Assembly: GCF_030297175.1 (NCBI RefSeq)
Contig: NZ_AP028070.1
Span: 496,001 to 560,000, forward strand
Length of the DNA stretch: 64,000 nt
Direction of reading: 5' to 3'
Source of the DNA: Marinobacter sp. LA51
GTDB lineage: Bacteria > Pseudomonadota > Gammaproteobacteria > Pseudomonadales > Oleiphilaceae
Shown one piece after another: positions 54,365-63,907 of the stretch. Within the stretch, counting starts at the first letter, position 1. The number at the start of each line of letters is the position of its first letter. The position numbers and the translations under genes are program-made. The notes below the pieces were generated by a model. The model had not been told where the DNA came from. It did not search any database and saw nothing but the letters and a program-made list of their open reading frames with translations.

Positions 54365-54394
54365 TGGCGCAAAACCGTGCACCAAAATCGGGCG
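54365..54394 (-). promoter_or_regulatory. Two overlapping NtrC-like sites upstream of glnK
   Basis: Two 17-bp segments (54365-54381 and 54378-54394), read on the plus strand, share the tetranucleotide TGCA. Compared with the E. coli-type site TGCACTAAAATGGTGCA they match at about 11/17 and 13/17. They lie about 50-80 bp upstream of the sigma-54 -24 element, consistent with an enhancer. Confidence 0.6.
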
Positions 54395-54450
54395 TTGCGC
54401 CCCGTATTGGGCCAAATTAGAGCGACTCAACGGGGCAGCGCCAGTCATTA

Positions 54451-54471
54451 TACTGTCGACCGGCTACAGTA
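54451..54471. other. Dyad TACTGT-N9-ACAGTA overlapping a -10-like TATACT
   Basis: TACTGT (54451-54456) and ACAGTA (54466-54471) are perfect 6-bp inverted complements. TATACT (54449-54454) overlaps the left arm and may be a -10 for ubiK; a second extended -10, TGATACACT, is at 54489-54497. An operator is possible, but the regulator is unknown. Confidence 0.35.
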
Positions 54472-54567
54472 TGGCAGGGGGCGCGGTGTGATACACTCCC
54501 GCGTACCGGTGCAGGCCCCGTGTCTGGTCGTAAAACCGGCCATTATTTCAATCAGTAGAGGTGATGC

Positions 54568-54822
54568 GTGAAAGGTCCGCAGGATATTTTCGCCCAATTG
54601 CAGGGCCAGTTTGGTCAATTCGTTCCGGATATGGCACGGGCTGCCCGTGAGGATTTCGAAACCCAGGCTCGGGCCACGGTGATGTCGGTGCTTTCCCGGC
54701 TGGAACTGGTAACCCGGGAAGAATTCGACGCCCAGCAGGCGGTTTTGATGAAGACCCGTGAAAAGGTCGACGCACTGGAACACCGGGTTGCCGCGCTCGA
54801 GCAAAAGCTGCAAGAGCAATAG
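54568..54822 (+). CDS. ubiK: Ubiquinone biosynthesis accessory factor UbiK
   Basis: An 84-residue protein of the YqiC/BMFP family with N-terminal 'DIFAQLQGQFGQFVPDMARA' and 'DFETQARATVMSVLSRLELV', then a C-terminal coiled coil ('KVDALEHRVAALEQKLQEQ'). UbiK associates with UbiJ and membranes and supports aerobic ubiquinone synthesis. The start is GTG 54568 with AGGTGA (54559-54564) 3-4 nt upstream. The next gene, comM, begins 62 nt later. Its presence here complements ubiD at 6863-8353. Confidence 0.9.
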   Translation: MKGPQDIFAQLQGQFGQFVPDMARAAREDFETQARATVMSVLSRLELVTREEFDAQQAVLMKTREKVDALEHRVAALEQKLQEQ

Positions 54823-54884
54823 CCCGACAACGGCCCGAAAGGAGTTCGGGCCGGTTGTATCTATGTTAACCAGGGAAGGTTGTC

Positions 54885-56417
54885 ATGCTTGCCATTGTCC
54901 ATTCACGCGCCAGCGTGGGGGTCTCCGCGCCTGCGGTGACCGTTGAAGTTCATCTTTCGGGTGGTCTGCCCGCCCTCTCAATCGTCGGGCTGCCGGAAAC
55001 CGGCGTCCGGGAGAGTCGTGAGCGCGTTCGCAGCGCCCTGCTAAATGCCGGCTTCGAATTCCCCGCCCGTCGTATCACTATCAACCTGGCGCCTGCCGAT
55101 TTGCCTAAAGAGGGCGGCCGCTTTGATCTACCCATCGCCCTCGGCATTCTTGCCGCCTCGGGCCAGATTCCCGCCGATAGTCTGTCTGCCCACGAATTCG
55201 TGGGAGAGTTGTCTCTGGACGGAGCGCTTCGCCCGCTGAATGGTGTCTTGCCGTCCGTACTGGCTGCCCGGGCTGATGGCCGGGCGCTTTTGGTGCCCCA
55301 GGCCAATGCCGCTGAAGCGGCCCTGGCCAGCCAGGGCGAGGTTCTGGCGGCGGGGCACCTGTTGGCGGTGGTTGAGCATCTAACCGCCCGTGCCCGGCTG
55401 GTGCCGGTGGCCAGGGCTCCGCGTACGCCAGCATCGGAATCTGGCCGCGAGCTCCCGGATCTGGCCGATGTTTGTGGCCAGAATGTGCCCCGGCGAGCCT
55501 TGGAAGTGGCCGCCGCCGGCAATCACAACCTGCTGTTCTTTGGTCCGCCGGGCACTGGTAAGAGTATGTTGGCTAGCCGATTGCCCGGCATTCTGCCGGA
55601 TCTGGAGGATGACGCCGCGATGGAAGTCGCCAGTGTTCATTCCGTTGCGGGTCTGGCCCTGGCTACGGACGACTGGCACAGCCCGCCCTATCGGGCGCCC
55701 CATCACACCGCCTCGGCAATTGCCATGGTCGGTGGTGGCAGTAGCCCGAGGCCTGGTGAAATCTCCCTGGCGCATCGGGGCGTACTGTTTCTGGACGAGT
55801 TACCGGAGTTTGAACGCCGGGTCCTGGAAGTGCTGCGTGAACCCATGGAAACCGGGGAAATCGCCATCAGCCGGGCCGCTCGCCAGGTTCGGTTTCCAGC
55901 CAGATTTCAGGTGGTTGGTGCGATGAATCCATGCCCCTGTGGCTACAGTGGTCATCCGAGCATCGAATGCCAGTGTACGCCGCAACAGGTGTTGCGCTAT
56001 CGGTCGAAGATTTCCGGGCCATTGCTGGACCGCTTCGATCTGCACGTGGAAGTACCGGTTCAAAGTGGTGACATCCTGATGGGGCAGGCCGGGGGTGGCG
56101 AATCCAGTGCCGTGGTCCGGAGCCGGGTTGCACAGGCGCGGGCTCGGCAGAATAAGCGTAAACAACAGAATTCGGCACTGGGCGGCCGTGCCTTGCAGGA
56201 AGTCTGTCGCCTGGATGCCGACGGCGAGCGCCTGCTCACCGGTGCCATGGAGAAACTGGGGCTGTCAGCGCGGGCCCTGCACCGAATATTGAGGGTCGCC
56301 CGCACCCTGGCGGATCTGGACGGAGCCGAGCACCTGGCACACAGTCACCTGGTTGAGGCGTTGGGCTATCGCCAGCTTGATCGCCAGCACGGACAGAGTG
56401 CCCTGGTGTCCTCCTGA
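54885..56417 (+). CDS. comM: ComM/YifB-family AAA+ Mg-chelatase-like protein
   Basis: A 510-residue AAA+ ATPase of the ComM family, a hexameric branch-migration helicase aiding natural transformation. The N-terminal ChlI domain ('VEVHLSGGLPALSIVGLPET', 'RITINLAPADLPKEGGRFDL') is followed by the ATPase core: Walker A 'FGPPGTGKSMLASR' near 220, 'HRGVLFLDELPEF', the cysteine-rich 'MNPCPCGYSGHPSIECQCTP', and the C-terminal domain 'LSARALHRILRVARTLADLD'. YifB is the same family outside competent species. The neighbouring glnK-amtB-ubiK-comM order is conserved in pseudomonads. Confidence 0.93.
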   Translation: MLAIVHSRASVGVSAPAVTVEVHLSGGLPALSIVGLPETGVRESRERVRSALLNAGFEFPARRITINLAPADLPKEGGRFDLPIALGILAASGQIPADSLSAHEFVGELSLDGALRPLNGVLPSVLAARADGRALLVPQANAAEAALASQGEVLAAGHLLAVVEHLTARARLVPVARAPRTPASESGRELPDLADVCGQNVPRRALEVAAAGNHNLLFFGPPGTGKSMLASRLPGILPDLEDDAAMEVASVHSVAGLALATDDWHSPPYRAPHHTASAIAMVGGGSSPRPGEISLAHRGVLFLDELPEFERRVLEVLREPMETGEIAISRAARQVRFPARFQVVGAMNPCPCGYSGHPSIECQCTPQQVLRYRSKISGPLLDRFDLHVEVPVQSGDILMGQAGGGESSAVVRSRVAQARARQNKRKQQNSALGGRALQEVCRLDADGERLLTGAMEKLGLSARALHRILRVARTLADLDGAEHLAHSHLVEALGYRQLDRQHGQSALVSS

Positions 56418-56505
56418 CCCCTGATCCCCTGACCCCCAGGACTCTGGTAAACTGTTGCCAAAATTCCGCTTAACCAGACCCGCAGCCTGCGGTTGAGGAC
56501 TTCAA

Positions 56506-57240
56506 ATGACCGACCAGAAAGACCCGCATGAGCCGAAGGAATCTGCTCAAGAGTCGCCGGTAACCACCCGCCGAGGTATTCGCAGCTTCGTGCTTCGGCA
56601 GGGCCGGATGACCGAGGGCCAGAAGAAAGCCTATGAACGCAGCTGGCCCAAGTACGGCCTGACCCGCGAAGACGGCATGATTGACCCACGGGAGGTGTTT
56701 GGCCGCGAAGCCATGCTGAACCTGGAAATCGGTTTTGGTATGGGCGGGTCGCTGGCGGACATGGCCGAGGCCGCGCCGGAGCAGGATTTCATTGGTGTCG
56801 AAGTGCACCTGCCGGGTGTCGGCGCGTTGCTGAAAGAGGTGGAAGATCGCGGATTGGAGAATGTCCGGGTTTACAGTATTGATGCCAACGACGTCATTGA
56901 CCTGTGCCTTCCGGACGCCTGTCTTGATCGGGTGATGGTGTTTTTCCCGGACCCCTGGCACAAGAAAAAGCACCACAAGCGTCGCCTGATCCAGCACGAA
57001 TTCGTGCAGCGCATCCGTCACAAGTTGCGGGTTGGCGGTATTCTTCATCTGGCGACGGATTGGGAGAATTACTCCGGGCACATGATGGAAGTCATGTGCG
57101 AATCGGAGGGCTTTGCCAACACTCAGGACAACGGTGCCTTCTCACCCCGGCCCGAAGACCGACCCATCACCAAGTTCGAAAAGCGCGGTGAGCGACTCGG
57201 CCACGGCGTCTGGGACCTGCTGTTCCATCGCACTAACTGA
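56506..57240 (+). CDS. trmB: tRNA (guanine-N7-)-methyltransferase TrmB
   Basis: SAM-dependent enzyme forming m7G46 in tRNA, 244 residues. '[20 protein letters not shown]' near residues 25-44, '[20 protein letters not shown]' (SAM motif), '[15 protein letters not shown]', '[20 protein letters not shown]' (catalytic, near 148) and '[17 protein letters not shown]' are diagnostic. The first 20 residues are polar and unlike the core. It converges on the membrane protein gene 20 nt downstream. Confidence 0.95.
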   Translation: MTDQKDPHEPKESAQESPVTTRRGIRSFVLRQGRMTEGQKKAYERSWPKYGLTREDGMIDPREVFGREAMLNLEIGFGMGGSLADMAEAAPEQDFIGVEVHLPGVGALLKEVEDRGLENVRVYSIDANDVIDLCLPDACLDRVMVFFPDPWHKKKHHKRRLIQHEFVQRIRHKLRVGGILHLATDWENYSGHMMEVMCESEGFANTQDNGAFSPRPEDRPITKFEKRGERLGHGVWDLLFHRTN

Positions 57241-57259
57241 CTCGGGAAACCGATAGCCG

Positions 57260-57793
57260 TCAGCCGTGAGCGAGCGGGTGGCGGCGTGAAGCCCGAACGA
57301 TGACCAGGCCGGCAATGCCCAAGGTCAGTCCGGTGTACTTGATCAGGGCGCAGATGGTGGCGGACAGGCTAACCACATCGGTCGGCGGGTTGAAGTTGTT
57401 CAGCAACAGGATGTTTTCGGTGACGTCGCTGAGGCCAGCCGCGACGAACAGGGCTCGAACCCAGCGCGCGACCATGCGCTCACGGACACCGGGACGATCC
57501 CGGGTAAAGTGTCGGGTAAGCTGGATCAGCGCCAGCACGTAGGCGGGGATAAACAGGAAATCGAGCCACAACGACACCTGAGCCCAGACTTCACCACCAG
57601 AGCGCCAGCTGCGGAGAATGGCATGGGCCTGATCCGCGGTTCCGGCCATCTGGAAGCTGACAATGCCCTGGGGCGCCGAGCCGGTCTGTAATGGCTGGTT
57701 GACCAAGATCAATACCACAAGCAGCATCAAGGCGGTGATCAGGGTAACCCTCAAGGTCTTGGGTAGCGCTGCGAGTTCTTTCATCCAGTCCAT
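57260..57793 (-). CDS. Unrecognised four-helix inner-membrane protein
   Basis: A 177-residue protein with four predicted membrane segments ('LITALMLLVVLILVNQPL', 'SLWLDFLFIPAYVLALIQLT', 'WVRALFVAAGLSDVTENIL' and 'LIKYTGLTLGIAGLVIVRA'). It matches no family I can name. Its ATG overlaps the hemW stop by one base (TAATG), so it is the last gene of the metX-metW-DUF4426-rdgB-hemW run. Confidence 0.75.
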   Translation of the reverse strand: MDWMKELAALPKTLRVTLITALMLLVVLILVNQPLQTGSAPQGIVSFQMAGTADQAHAILRSWRSGGEVWAQVSLWLDFLFIPAYVLALIQLTRHFTRDRPGVRERMVARWVRALFVAAGLSDVTENILLLNNFNPPTDVVSLSATICALIKYTGLTLGIAGLVIVRASRRHPLAHG

Positions 57794-58941
57794 TACAGAA
57801 ATCGCTCCAACAGGCTGTTCAGGTATCGCTGGCCCAGGTCAGTGGCCTGTAGGCGATGCCGCTCCAGCAGTTTTTCGTCACGCAACTGCTCAAGTTTTAC
57901 CGCAACTGAGGACAGGGGTAAACCCGTACGCTCGGTAAACAGTGTTTCCTCCACCCCTTCCGTCAGCCGCAGTGCGTTCATCAGGAACTCCAGCGGCAAG
58001 TCCTCGACTTCAATGGTCTCTGTGCCTGCCGTTCGGCTGCCGATCCGGTTCAGGTAGGCTTCCGGTTGCCGGGTTTTCCAGTAGCGTCGGATGCTGCCAT
58101 CGGCGAGGCTGATTTTGCCGTGGGCACCGGCCCCCAGTGCCAAGTAGTCACCAAAGGTCCAGTAGTTCAGGTTGTGGCGCGATGCCTGTCCCGGGCGGCT
58201 CCAGGCCGACACCTCGTAATCCCGGAATCCCTGCTGGTGCAGGAAGTCGCCACCCTGACGGTAGATTTCCCACAGCCGCTCGTCGTCGGGTAACCGGGGC
58301 GGGCGGCTGTAGAATTCGGTGTTTGGTTCCAGCGTCAGCTGATACCAGGACAGGTGCGAAGGGTTATGACTGAGTGCGGCCTTGAGGTCGGCAATGGCGT
58401 CGGCCGGGGTCTGGCCCGGCAATCCGTGCATCAGGTCGACGTTGAAGTTGTCGAAGCCGGCCTGGCGCGCCGCTTCGATGGCCCGGTGCGCGGCATGGCT
58501 ATCGTGGATCCGGCCCAGAGCCTGCAGATGGGCGCTGTTGAAGCTTTGCACGCCAATGGAGAGGCGATTGATACCGGCGCTCCGGAAGGCTTCAAAACGG
58601 CCTTCCTCCAGAGTGCCCGGATTGGCCTCTAGGGTGATTTCGGCATCCGGCGCCAGGTTCAGGCGAGCGCGTAGCTCCCGGAACAGAGTGTGGTAGAACT
58701 CACCGGTCATCAGCGAGGGGGTGCCCCCGCCAATGAATACCGTCTGGATTTCCCGGCCTGAGGCAAAGCCAAGGTCCTGGTCGATGTCTTCCAGCAGGGC
58801 TTTCAGGTACGCCGTTTCCGGGATCTCGTGCTTAACCGCGTGGGAATTGAAATCACAGTAGGGGCATTTGCGCACGCACCAGGGCATGTGCAAATACAGG
58901 CTCAGCGGTGGCGTGACCGCCACCGGTGCAGGGGCGGTCAC
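57793..58941 (-). CDS. hemW: Radical SAM haem chaperone HemW
   Basis: A 382-residue radical SAM protein with the 4Fe-4S motif C22-x3-C26-x2-C29 ('CVRKCPYCDF') and the adjacent 'HAVK', 'FIGGGTPSLM' and 'GINRLSIGVQSFN'. HemW binds haem and delivers it to respiratory enzymes. It resembles HemN but lacks the N-terminal and C-terminal residues required for coproporphyrinogen oxidase activity, and is often misnamed as such. It lies 4 nt after rdgB and overlaps the following membrane gene. Confidence 0.93.
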   Translation of the reverse strand: MTAPAPVAVTPPLSLYLHMPWCVRKCPYCDFNSHAVKHEIPETAYLKALLEDIDQDLGFASGREIQTVFIGGGTPSLMTGEFYHTLFRELRARLNLAPDAEITLEANPGTLEEGRFEAFRSAGINRLSIGVQSFNSAHLQALGRIHDSHAAHRAIEAARQAGFDNFNVDLMHGLPGQTPADAIADLKAALSHNPSHLSWYQLTLEPNTEFYSRPPRLPDDERLWEIYRQGGDFLHQQGFRDYEVSAWSRPGQASRHNLNYWTFGDYLALGAGAHGKISLADGSIRRYWKTRQPEAYLNRIGSRTAGTETIEVEDLPLEFLMNALRLTEGVEETLFTERTGLPLSSVAVKLEQLRDEKLLERHRLQATDLGQRYLNSLLERFL

Positions 58942-58945
58942 GGCG

Positions 58946-59545
58946 TCACGCTCCCGCTTTCAGCTGTTGTGTCAGTTGCGCCAGGGCGCGGCCCCGGTGA
59001 CTGATGCGGCTCTTCTCAGCCCGGGTCAGTTCGGCGGCACTGCACTGGTGCTCGGAGACCCAGAATACCGGATCGTAACCGAAGCCACCGTCACCGGCGG
59101 GCGCGGACAGGATGGCCCCGGGCCAGCGACCGTGGCAGACGACCGGTGTAGGGTCGTCTGCATGCCGCAAAAATACCAGTACGCAGTGAAATTGCGCACC
59201 GCGCTGGCCTTCGGGTACCGAGGCCATGGCAGCCAGCAGCGTGTCGACGTTGTCCTGATCGCTGGCATTGTCGCCGGCGTAGCGGGCCGAGCGCACGCCC
59301 GGCTGGCCATCCAGGCAGTCCACCGCCAGTCCGCTGTCGTCGGCCAGTGCCGGCAGGCCCGTTATCCGGGAGGCGTGCCGGGCCTTGAGTATGGCGTTTT
59401 CCACAAAGGTCACGGCTGGCTCTTCGGCTTCACCCACACCCAGCTCACCCTGGGCTACGGGTGTCATGCCCAGGGGGGCAAGCAGATCTGTTAGTTCTGC
59501 GATCTTGCCCTTGTTGTTGCTGGCAATCACGATTTTGTCAGTCAT
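58946..59545 (-). CDS. rdgB: dITP/XTP pyrophosphatase RdgB
   Basis: A 199-residue Ham1-family house-cleaning nucleotidase that removes dITP, ITP and XTP from the pool. '[20 protein letters not shown]' at the start, '[20 protein letters not shown]' and '[18 protein letters not shown]' with '[15 protein letters not shown]' are diagnostic. The ATG at 59545 is 7 nt after DUF4426. Conserved position between the DUF4426 gene and hemW. Confidence 0.95.
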   Translation of the reverse strand: MTDKIVIASNNKGKIAELTDLLAPLGMTPVAQGELGVGEAEEPAVTFVENAILKARHASRITGLPALADDSGLAVDCLDGQPGVRSARYAGDNASDQDNVDTLLAAMASVPEGQRGAQFHCVLVFLRHADDPTPVVCHGRWPGAILSAPAGDGGFGYDPVFWVSEHQCSAAELTRAEKSRISHRGRALAQLTQQLKAGA

Positions 59546-59552
59546 GCTTTAC

Positions 59553-60008
59553 TCAGTCGCTGAACAGTGTGTGGGCAAACCGGACCGGCAGGTCTCGCTG
59601 TTCGCCGGTGGGGCGGGCCGTGACATTGAAAGTCATCAGTTCCCCGGAGCTGTACTGGTACTCGGCAATGAAATACACCGCGTCGCCTTCCTGCACCCTT
59701 CGAAACGCCAGGAACCGCACCTGTTGGATATCATTGGAAACCTTGCCTTCAACCTGACCGCCCATCGGCGCCATGGTTCCGTCTTCGTTTTCCTTCATGA
59801 TCGCAATGTTGATAATTCCAATGCCCTTGCTGCGCTGCAGGTTGTTGGCCTTAGCCACTTCCGGGGAAAGGAAGGTGCTGGGCAGGACGCTCCAGTGCAC
59901 CTGGATGTCACCGAAGTCCTGGTTGCCGGCGGCGTGTACCTGCAGGGCAAACGCCAGCGCCACCAGGGTGGACAGGGCGTACAGGCAAAGACGCTTTGCG
60001 AGTCTCAT
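59553..60008 (-). CDS. DUF4426 secreted protein
   Basis: A 151-residue exported protein: signal peptide ('CLYALSTLVALAFALQVHAA', cleavage about 25) and a periplasmic domain with 'GDIQVHWSVLPSTFLSPEVA', 'KGIGIINIAIMKEN' and 'FTVTARP'-type 'FNVTARPTGEQRDLPVRFAH'. This is the DUF4426 family, always seen between metW and rdgB in pseudomonads; function unknown. ATG 60008 overlaps the metW stop by 4 bp, while 24 further codons are open upstream without a signal peptide. Confidence 0.88.
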   Translation of the reverse strand: MRLAKRLCLYALSTLVALAFALQVHAAGNQDFGDIQVHWSVLPSTFLSPEVAKANNLQRSKGIGIINIAIMKENEDGTMAPMGGQVEGKVSNDIQQVRFLAFRRVQEGDAVYFIAEYQYSSGELMTFNVTARPTGEQRDLPVRFAHTLFSD

Positions 60009-60610
60009 TGTTCGTTCTCCCGTGTGATGCGATAGATGGCAATTTCCCCCAGCAGGTTGGGCCACAACCGGGCCAGCCAACTATTCTGATGCTGGCCGTC
60101 GACAACCCGTCGGCTCTTGATGCGAATGCCCTTTTGGCGGCATAGAGCTTCAAAATCCTTGAAGGTGCACAACCGGATGTTGGGGGTGTTGTACCATTTA
60201 TACGGTAAGGCTTCGGATTCGGGCATACGACCGCTCAACGCCAGGCCCCAACGCAAACGCCAATGGGCAAAGTTGGGAAAGGTGACGATGCCATCGCGGC
60301 CGACCCGCAGCATTTCGTCCAGAACCCTGTCCGGGCGGCGCACCGCCTGCAATGCCTGGGTCATGAGTACAGTATCGAAACTGCCATCGTCGAAGTTACC
60401 CAGGCCCTGGGTGTCGAGGTTTTGCTCGATGACCGGGACCCCGCGGCTCATACACGTGGTGATATGCTCGGGGTTGATCTCCAGGCCAAAGCCGCTGGCG
60501 CCGCGCTCCCGTTGCAGGTAGTCGAGCAGGGTGCCGTCACCGCAACCGAGGTCCAGTACATGATAGCCGGGTTGGATCCATTGCTGGATGATTTCAAGAT
60601 CCGGTCTCAT
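60005..60610 (-). CDS. metW: Methionine biosynthesis protein MetW
   Basis: A 201-residue SAM-methyltransferase-fold protein with motif I '[20 protein letters not shown]', '[13 protein letters not shown]' and '[20 protein letters not shown]'. MetW is required with MetX for homoserine acylation in pseudomonads and related bacteria, where it acts as a partner of the transferase. It is bracketed by 4-bp overlaps with metX upstream and DUF4426 downstream. Confidence 0.94.
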   Translation of the reverse strand: MRPDLEIIQQWIQPGYHVLDLGCGDGTLLDYLQRERGASGFGLEINPEHITTCMSRGVPVIEQNLDTQGLGNFDDGSFDTVLMTQALQAVRRPDRVLDEMLRVGRDGIVTFPNFAHWRLRWGLALSGRMPESEALPYKWYNTPNIRLCTFKDFEALCRQKGIRIKSRRVVDGQHQNSWLARLWPNLLGEIAIYRITRENEQ

Positions 60611-61755
60611 TGGCCCACCTCCCTGGCTACGCGATCCATGTAGGCGGTGAAAATGTCGGTGTAGCGGGGCGTCGGGATCAGAAACGCGTCGTGGCCCCAG
60701 GGTGCGTCTATTTCGGAGTAGCTGACTTTTCGTCGGGCCGCAATCATGGCGTTGACCAATTCCTCCGATCGGGCCGGAGTGAAGCGCCAGTCGGTGCTGA
60801 ACGACAGCACCAGGAATTCACACCGGGCCTCAGCCAGCGCCCGGGCCAGGTCGCCGCCATAATCGTAGGCGGGGTCGAAATAATCCAGCGCTTTGGTCAT
60901 CAGCAAATAAGTGTTGGCGTCGAAGGACTCGGAAAACCGCTCGCCCTGGTAGCGCAGGTAGCTTTCCACCTGGAATTCGGCGTCGTACCCGAACTTGTAG
61001 GCCTGGTCCCGCAGCTCGCGACCAAATTTTTCGCCCATCGAGGCATCGGACAGGTAGGTGATGTGGCCGACCATGCGTGCCAGCATCAGGCCGCGCCGGG
61101 GTACCAGCCCGAAATCGTAGTAGCGGCCGTCGTGGAATTCCCGGTCGGAGGTAATGGCCTGCCTGGCCACTTCATTGAAGGCGATATTCTGGGCCGTAAG
61201 TCGGGGCGTGGAGGCGATCACCACCGAGTGCTTCAGTCGCTCCGGATAATCCAGGCTCCATTGCAGCGCCTGCATGCCACCGAGCGATCCGCCCACCACC
61301 GCGGCCCAGCATTGAATGCCCAGCCTATCCGCCAGCAGGGCCTGGCTCTTCACCCAGTCGCCGACGGTAATAACGGGGAAATCCGGGCCGTAGGGCTTGC
61401 CGGTGGCCGGATTGATGCTGTTGGGGCCGGTGCTGCCGTGGCAGCCGCCCAGGTTGTTCAGGCTCACCACAAAAAAACGGTTGGTGTCGATGGGCTTGCC
61501 GGGGCCGATGCAACTGTCCCACCAGCCGGGTTTGCGCTCGTCTGCGCTGTGGTAACCGGCGGCGTGGTGATGGCCGCTCAGGGCATGGCAGATAAGCACG
61601 GCGTTGCTGGCATCGGCGTTCAGCTGACCGTAGGTTTCAACCACCAGGTCATAGCTGTCCAGGGCCTGGCCGCAGGCCAGCTCGATGGGCGTGTCGAAAT
61701 GAAGAGTCTGCGGGGCAACTACTCCGACAGAATCCGCAGGCAGGGAATCGGGCAT
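60607..61755 (-). CDS. metX: MetX-type homoserine O-acyltransferase
   Basis: Alpha/beta-hydrolase-fold enzyme that activates homoserine for methionine synthesis. The 382-residue protein shows '[15 protein letters not shown]', '[12 protein letters not shown]', nucleophile Ser in '[20 protein letters not shown]' near 157, '[20 protein letters not shown]' and the catalytic His in '[19 protein letters not shown]'. Despite the acetyltransferase family name, many gammaproteobacterial MetX proteins use succinyl-CoA; the sequence alone does not settle it for me. First gene of the metX-metW-DUF4426-rdgB-hemW run; the 127 nt upstream hold only a weak ATGGC-TTT-GCCAT hairpin. Confidence 0.95.
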   Translation of the reverse strand: MPDSLPADSVGVVAPQTLHFDTPIELACGQALDSYDLVVETYGQLNADASNAVLICHALSGHHHAAGYHSADERKPGWWDSCIGPGKPIDTNRFFVVSLNNLGGCHGSTGPNSINPATGKPYGPDFPVITVGDWVKSQALLADRLGIQCWAAVVGGSLGGMQALQWSLDYPERLKHSVVIASTPRLTAQNIAFNEVARQAITSDREFHDGRYYDFGLVPRRGLMLARMVGHITYLSDASMGEKFGRELRDQAYKFGYDAEFQVESYLRYQGERFSESFDANTYLLMTKALDYFDPAYDYGGDLARALAEARCEFLVLSFSTDWRFTPARSEELVNAMIAARRKVSYSEIDAPWGHDAFLIPTPRYTDIFTAYMDRVAREVGQ

Positions 61756-61882
61756 TGGCGCGAAAGGTTCCTGGTTCGGTCTGTAAGTATCTGGAACAGC
61801 AATGGCAAAGCCATCGCCAGCCCAGCAGTTTAAAGCCGGGCCGTCATGGCTGCAACCGATGGCGAGTGCCTGTGACGGGGGC

Positions 61883-63847
61883 TTAGAACGCCCCGGAGAT
61901 GTTGACGACTTTTTGCTGGATCAGGGTTGGCGCCGGTTTTCGGATCTGGCGGTGCATGGCGTCGGCCAGTTCCAGCTGCCGGCTAAGGTCGGAGATGGTG
62001 TTGTGCAGGCGTTCCCGTTCGGCACGGCCGTCGCGGTCATTGCGCACCATGTCCCGCAGGCGCCGGATCTGGTGCTCCAGCAGCTGCTTCTGTTCCATGG
62101 AGTACTGCATGATCGGCAGCAATGCTTCCCGGGGCCAGCGATCAACGTCGGTGCGCACCCGGGCGTGCAGGGTACGGGCTTCGCCCACCATGACATTGAA
62201 GAAGCGGCGCACCAGCAGGGACTGCTCGGTCAGCAGGTTCTTGGGACTGATGCGGAATCGCCGCGCTTTCTTGCGCAGTTCACGAACTGCAATGACATGG
62301 CGCCCGGCCCGCAGCGGAATCGGTTCCAGGTGGCGGGCCCGGGTGTCGTCGTTGTAGCGCCGGTAGATGGCGCCGACCATTTTTTCCGCCAGGTGACCTT
62401 CGCTTAACAGGTTGGTCAAGTCACTTTCAAGCAGCTCAAAGAACTGGTCCATGGCCCGGTTCATGCCAGCCGTGGTCCAGCTTTTGGACATGGACTGGCG
62501 AATGCGTTCGGCGTGGTCTTCAAAACGTTTCTCGGCCACCAGCCGTTTCAACAGGTCGCCCTGGGAATCCATCAACCGACGGCTGGAGCGCAGGGTAATC
62601 AGCTTCTTGTAGTAGAAGTCGTAGTCTTTATGAGCCCGATCGGCGAGCCGGGCCAGCGCGGCCTTGTCCATGGTGGTGCCGGAGCAGGCCGCCAGTTCTT
62701 CCTGGAGTGAGTCCAGTCGGGTCTGCATTGCGGCCTGACTGTTTTGCAGCATGCCCAGCAGATCATTGATCAGACTCTGGGTAATCAGCTGCTCCTTGTG
62801 CATCAGGATGCGCTGGATGATCAGTTGCTCCAGCTGTCCGATGTTGGATCGTTCAAACAGCGCCTCATCCTTGCGAACCCGGCTGACCAGGCCCTGCTTG
62901 GCAGACAGTGGGATGACATCGTGCTGGCGCATGCCCAGATGGTCGGCGGTGTATTCGCGCACCCGCTCAATGGCGTCCTCAGTGTGTTTCTCACCCTGCA
63001 GGTCATCCCAGAGCACGTCGATCTTGTTCAGTACCGCAAAGCGTCCGGCCCGGTGGTCGGCATGCTCGGTATCAATGTGCTCTTTCCAGATGGTCAGGTC
63101 GCTGGCGGTCACGCCGGTGTCGGCGCTCAGCACAAAAATGACCGCGTGGGCCCGGGGCAGCATGCTGATGGTCAGCTCAGGCTCGGAGCCCAGGGCGTTC
63201 AGCCCTGGCGTGTCGAGTATGCGTAGGCCACGCTCGAACAGCGGGTGGCGAATGCTGATTTGGGCGTTGCGCCAGGCCGGCACCAGTACCTGGCCCGGGT
63301 TGTTGCGATCATGCTCCAACATGTCTTCGTCGAAGCCCAGGCGGCGGGCTTCCTGCGGGCGCACGCTCTTGACCCGGGCCACCTCTGCCAGCACCTCGCG
63401 CATGACGTCGGGGTCGCGTTCGTCGAGCTCGTGCTTGACCCAGCGCTCAGGCAGCTTGCGCAGCTGCTGCAGGGACAGTTCGCCAGTGCGGGTTTCTATT
63501 GGTAACAGTAAGAGGTAGTTCTGGTTGGCGCTGCGATCAAAGAACAGTTCGGTTGGGCACATGGTGGTGCGCCCGGCCTGCGACGGCAGCATGCGCTGGC
63601 CGTATTCGGAGAAGAACAGGGCATTGATCAGTTCGGTTTTGCCGCGGGAGTACTCGCCCACAAAGGCAATGGTCAGTTCGTCTTCAACCAGCAGTTCCAG
63701 GCCGTGACGGATACGGGTACTGACATCGTCCGAAAAAAGGTTGTTGTCCTGCAGCCATAACCGGTAGCGGCCAATCTGTCGGATTAGCTCTTTCTTCCAG
63801 TTGTGGTATGCCTCTACCTGCTGCGACAGAGTTCCCTGCTGATTCAT
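61883..63847 (-). CDS. Dynamin-family GTPase
   Basis: A 654-residue bacterial dynamin-like protein. G1 P-loop GEYSRGKT at residues 64-71, switch '[11 protein letters not shown]' (G2 Thr), G3 '[12 protein letters not shown]' near 210 and G4 'AVLNKIDVL' near 268 are intact. Long helical stalk-like regions follow (about 330-640) with heptads but no clear transmembrane paddle. ATG 63847 has AGGA about 9 nt upstream; the frame is open 20 codons further without support. It is upstream of metX by 127 nt on the same strand and has no dynamin partner next to it. It may remodel membranes or, as proposed for E. coli CrfC, act at nucleoids. Confidence 0.85.
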   Translation of the reverse strand: MNQQGTLSQQVEAYHNWKKELIRQIGRYRLWLQDNNLFSDDVSTRIRHGLELLVEDELTIAFVGEYSRGKTELINALFFSEYGQRMLPSQAGRTTMCPTELFFDRSANQNYLLLLPIETRTGELSLQQLRKLPERWVKHELDERDPDVMREVLAEVARVKSVRPQEARRLGFDEDMLEHDRNNPGQVLVPAWRNAQISIRHPLFERGLRILDTPGLNALGSEPELTISMLPRAHAVIFVLSADTGVTASDLTIWKEHIDTEHADHRAGRFAVLNKIDVLWDDLQGEKHTEDAIERVREYTADHLGMRQHDVIPLSAKQGLVSRVRKDEALFERSNIGQLEQLIIQRILMHKEQLITQSLINDLLGMLQNSQAAMQTRLDSLQEELAACSGTTMDKAALARLADRAHKDYDFYYKKLITLRSSRRLMDSQGDLLKRLVAEKRFEDHAERIRQSMSKSWTTAGMNRAMDQFFELLESDLTNLLSEGHLAEKMVGAIYRRYNDDTRARHLEPIPLRAGRHVIAVRELRKKARRFRISPKNLLTEQSLLVRRFFNVMVGEARTLHARVRTDVDRWPREALLPIMQYSMEQKQLLEHQIRRLRDMVRNDRDGRAERERLHNTISDLSRQLELADAMHRQIRKPAPTLIQQKVVNISGAF

Positions 63848-63907
63848 TGATCTTTCCTTCTGCGCTACTACCGAGCCTTCTGCGCGACTGCCAGGTGCTT
63901 GGGGCAC

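Noticed and set aside
54451..54471. LexA (SOS) box CTGT...ACAG upstream of ubiK
   Set aside because: The half-sites are separated by 9 bp; LexA needs CTG-N10-CAG, that is CTGT-N8-ACAG, so the spacing is wrong by one.
57793..58941. hemW as oxygen-independent coproporphyrinogen III oxidase (HemN)
   Set aside because: Length (382 residues) and the CxxxCxxC cluster without the extra HemN cysteine and N-terminal trip-wire fit HemW.
61756..61882. SAM or methionine riboswitch upstream of metX
   Set aside because: Only a 5-bp ATGGC/GCCAT hairpin is visible; no conserved core of a known SAM riboswitch class and no terminator pairing were found.
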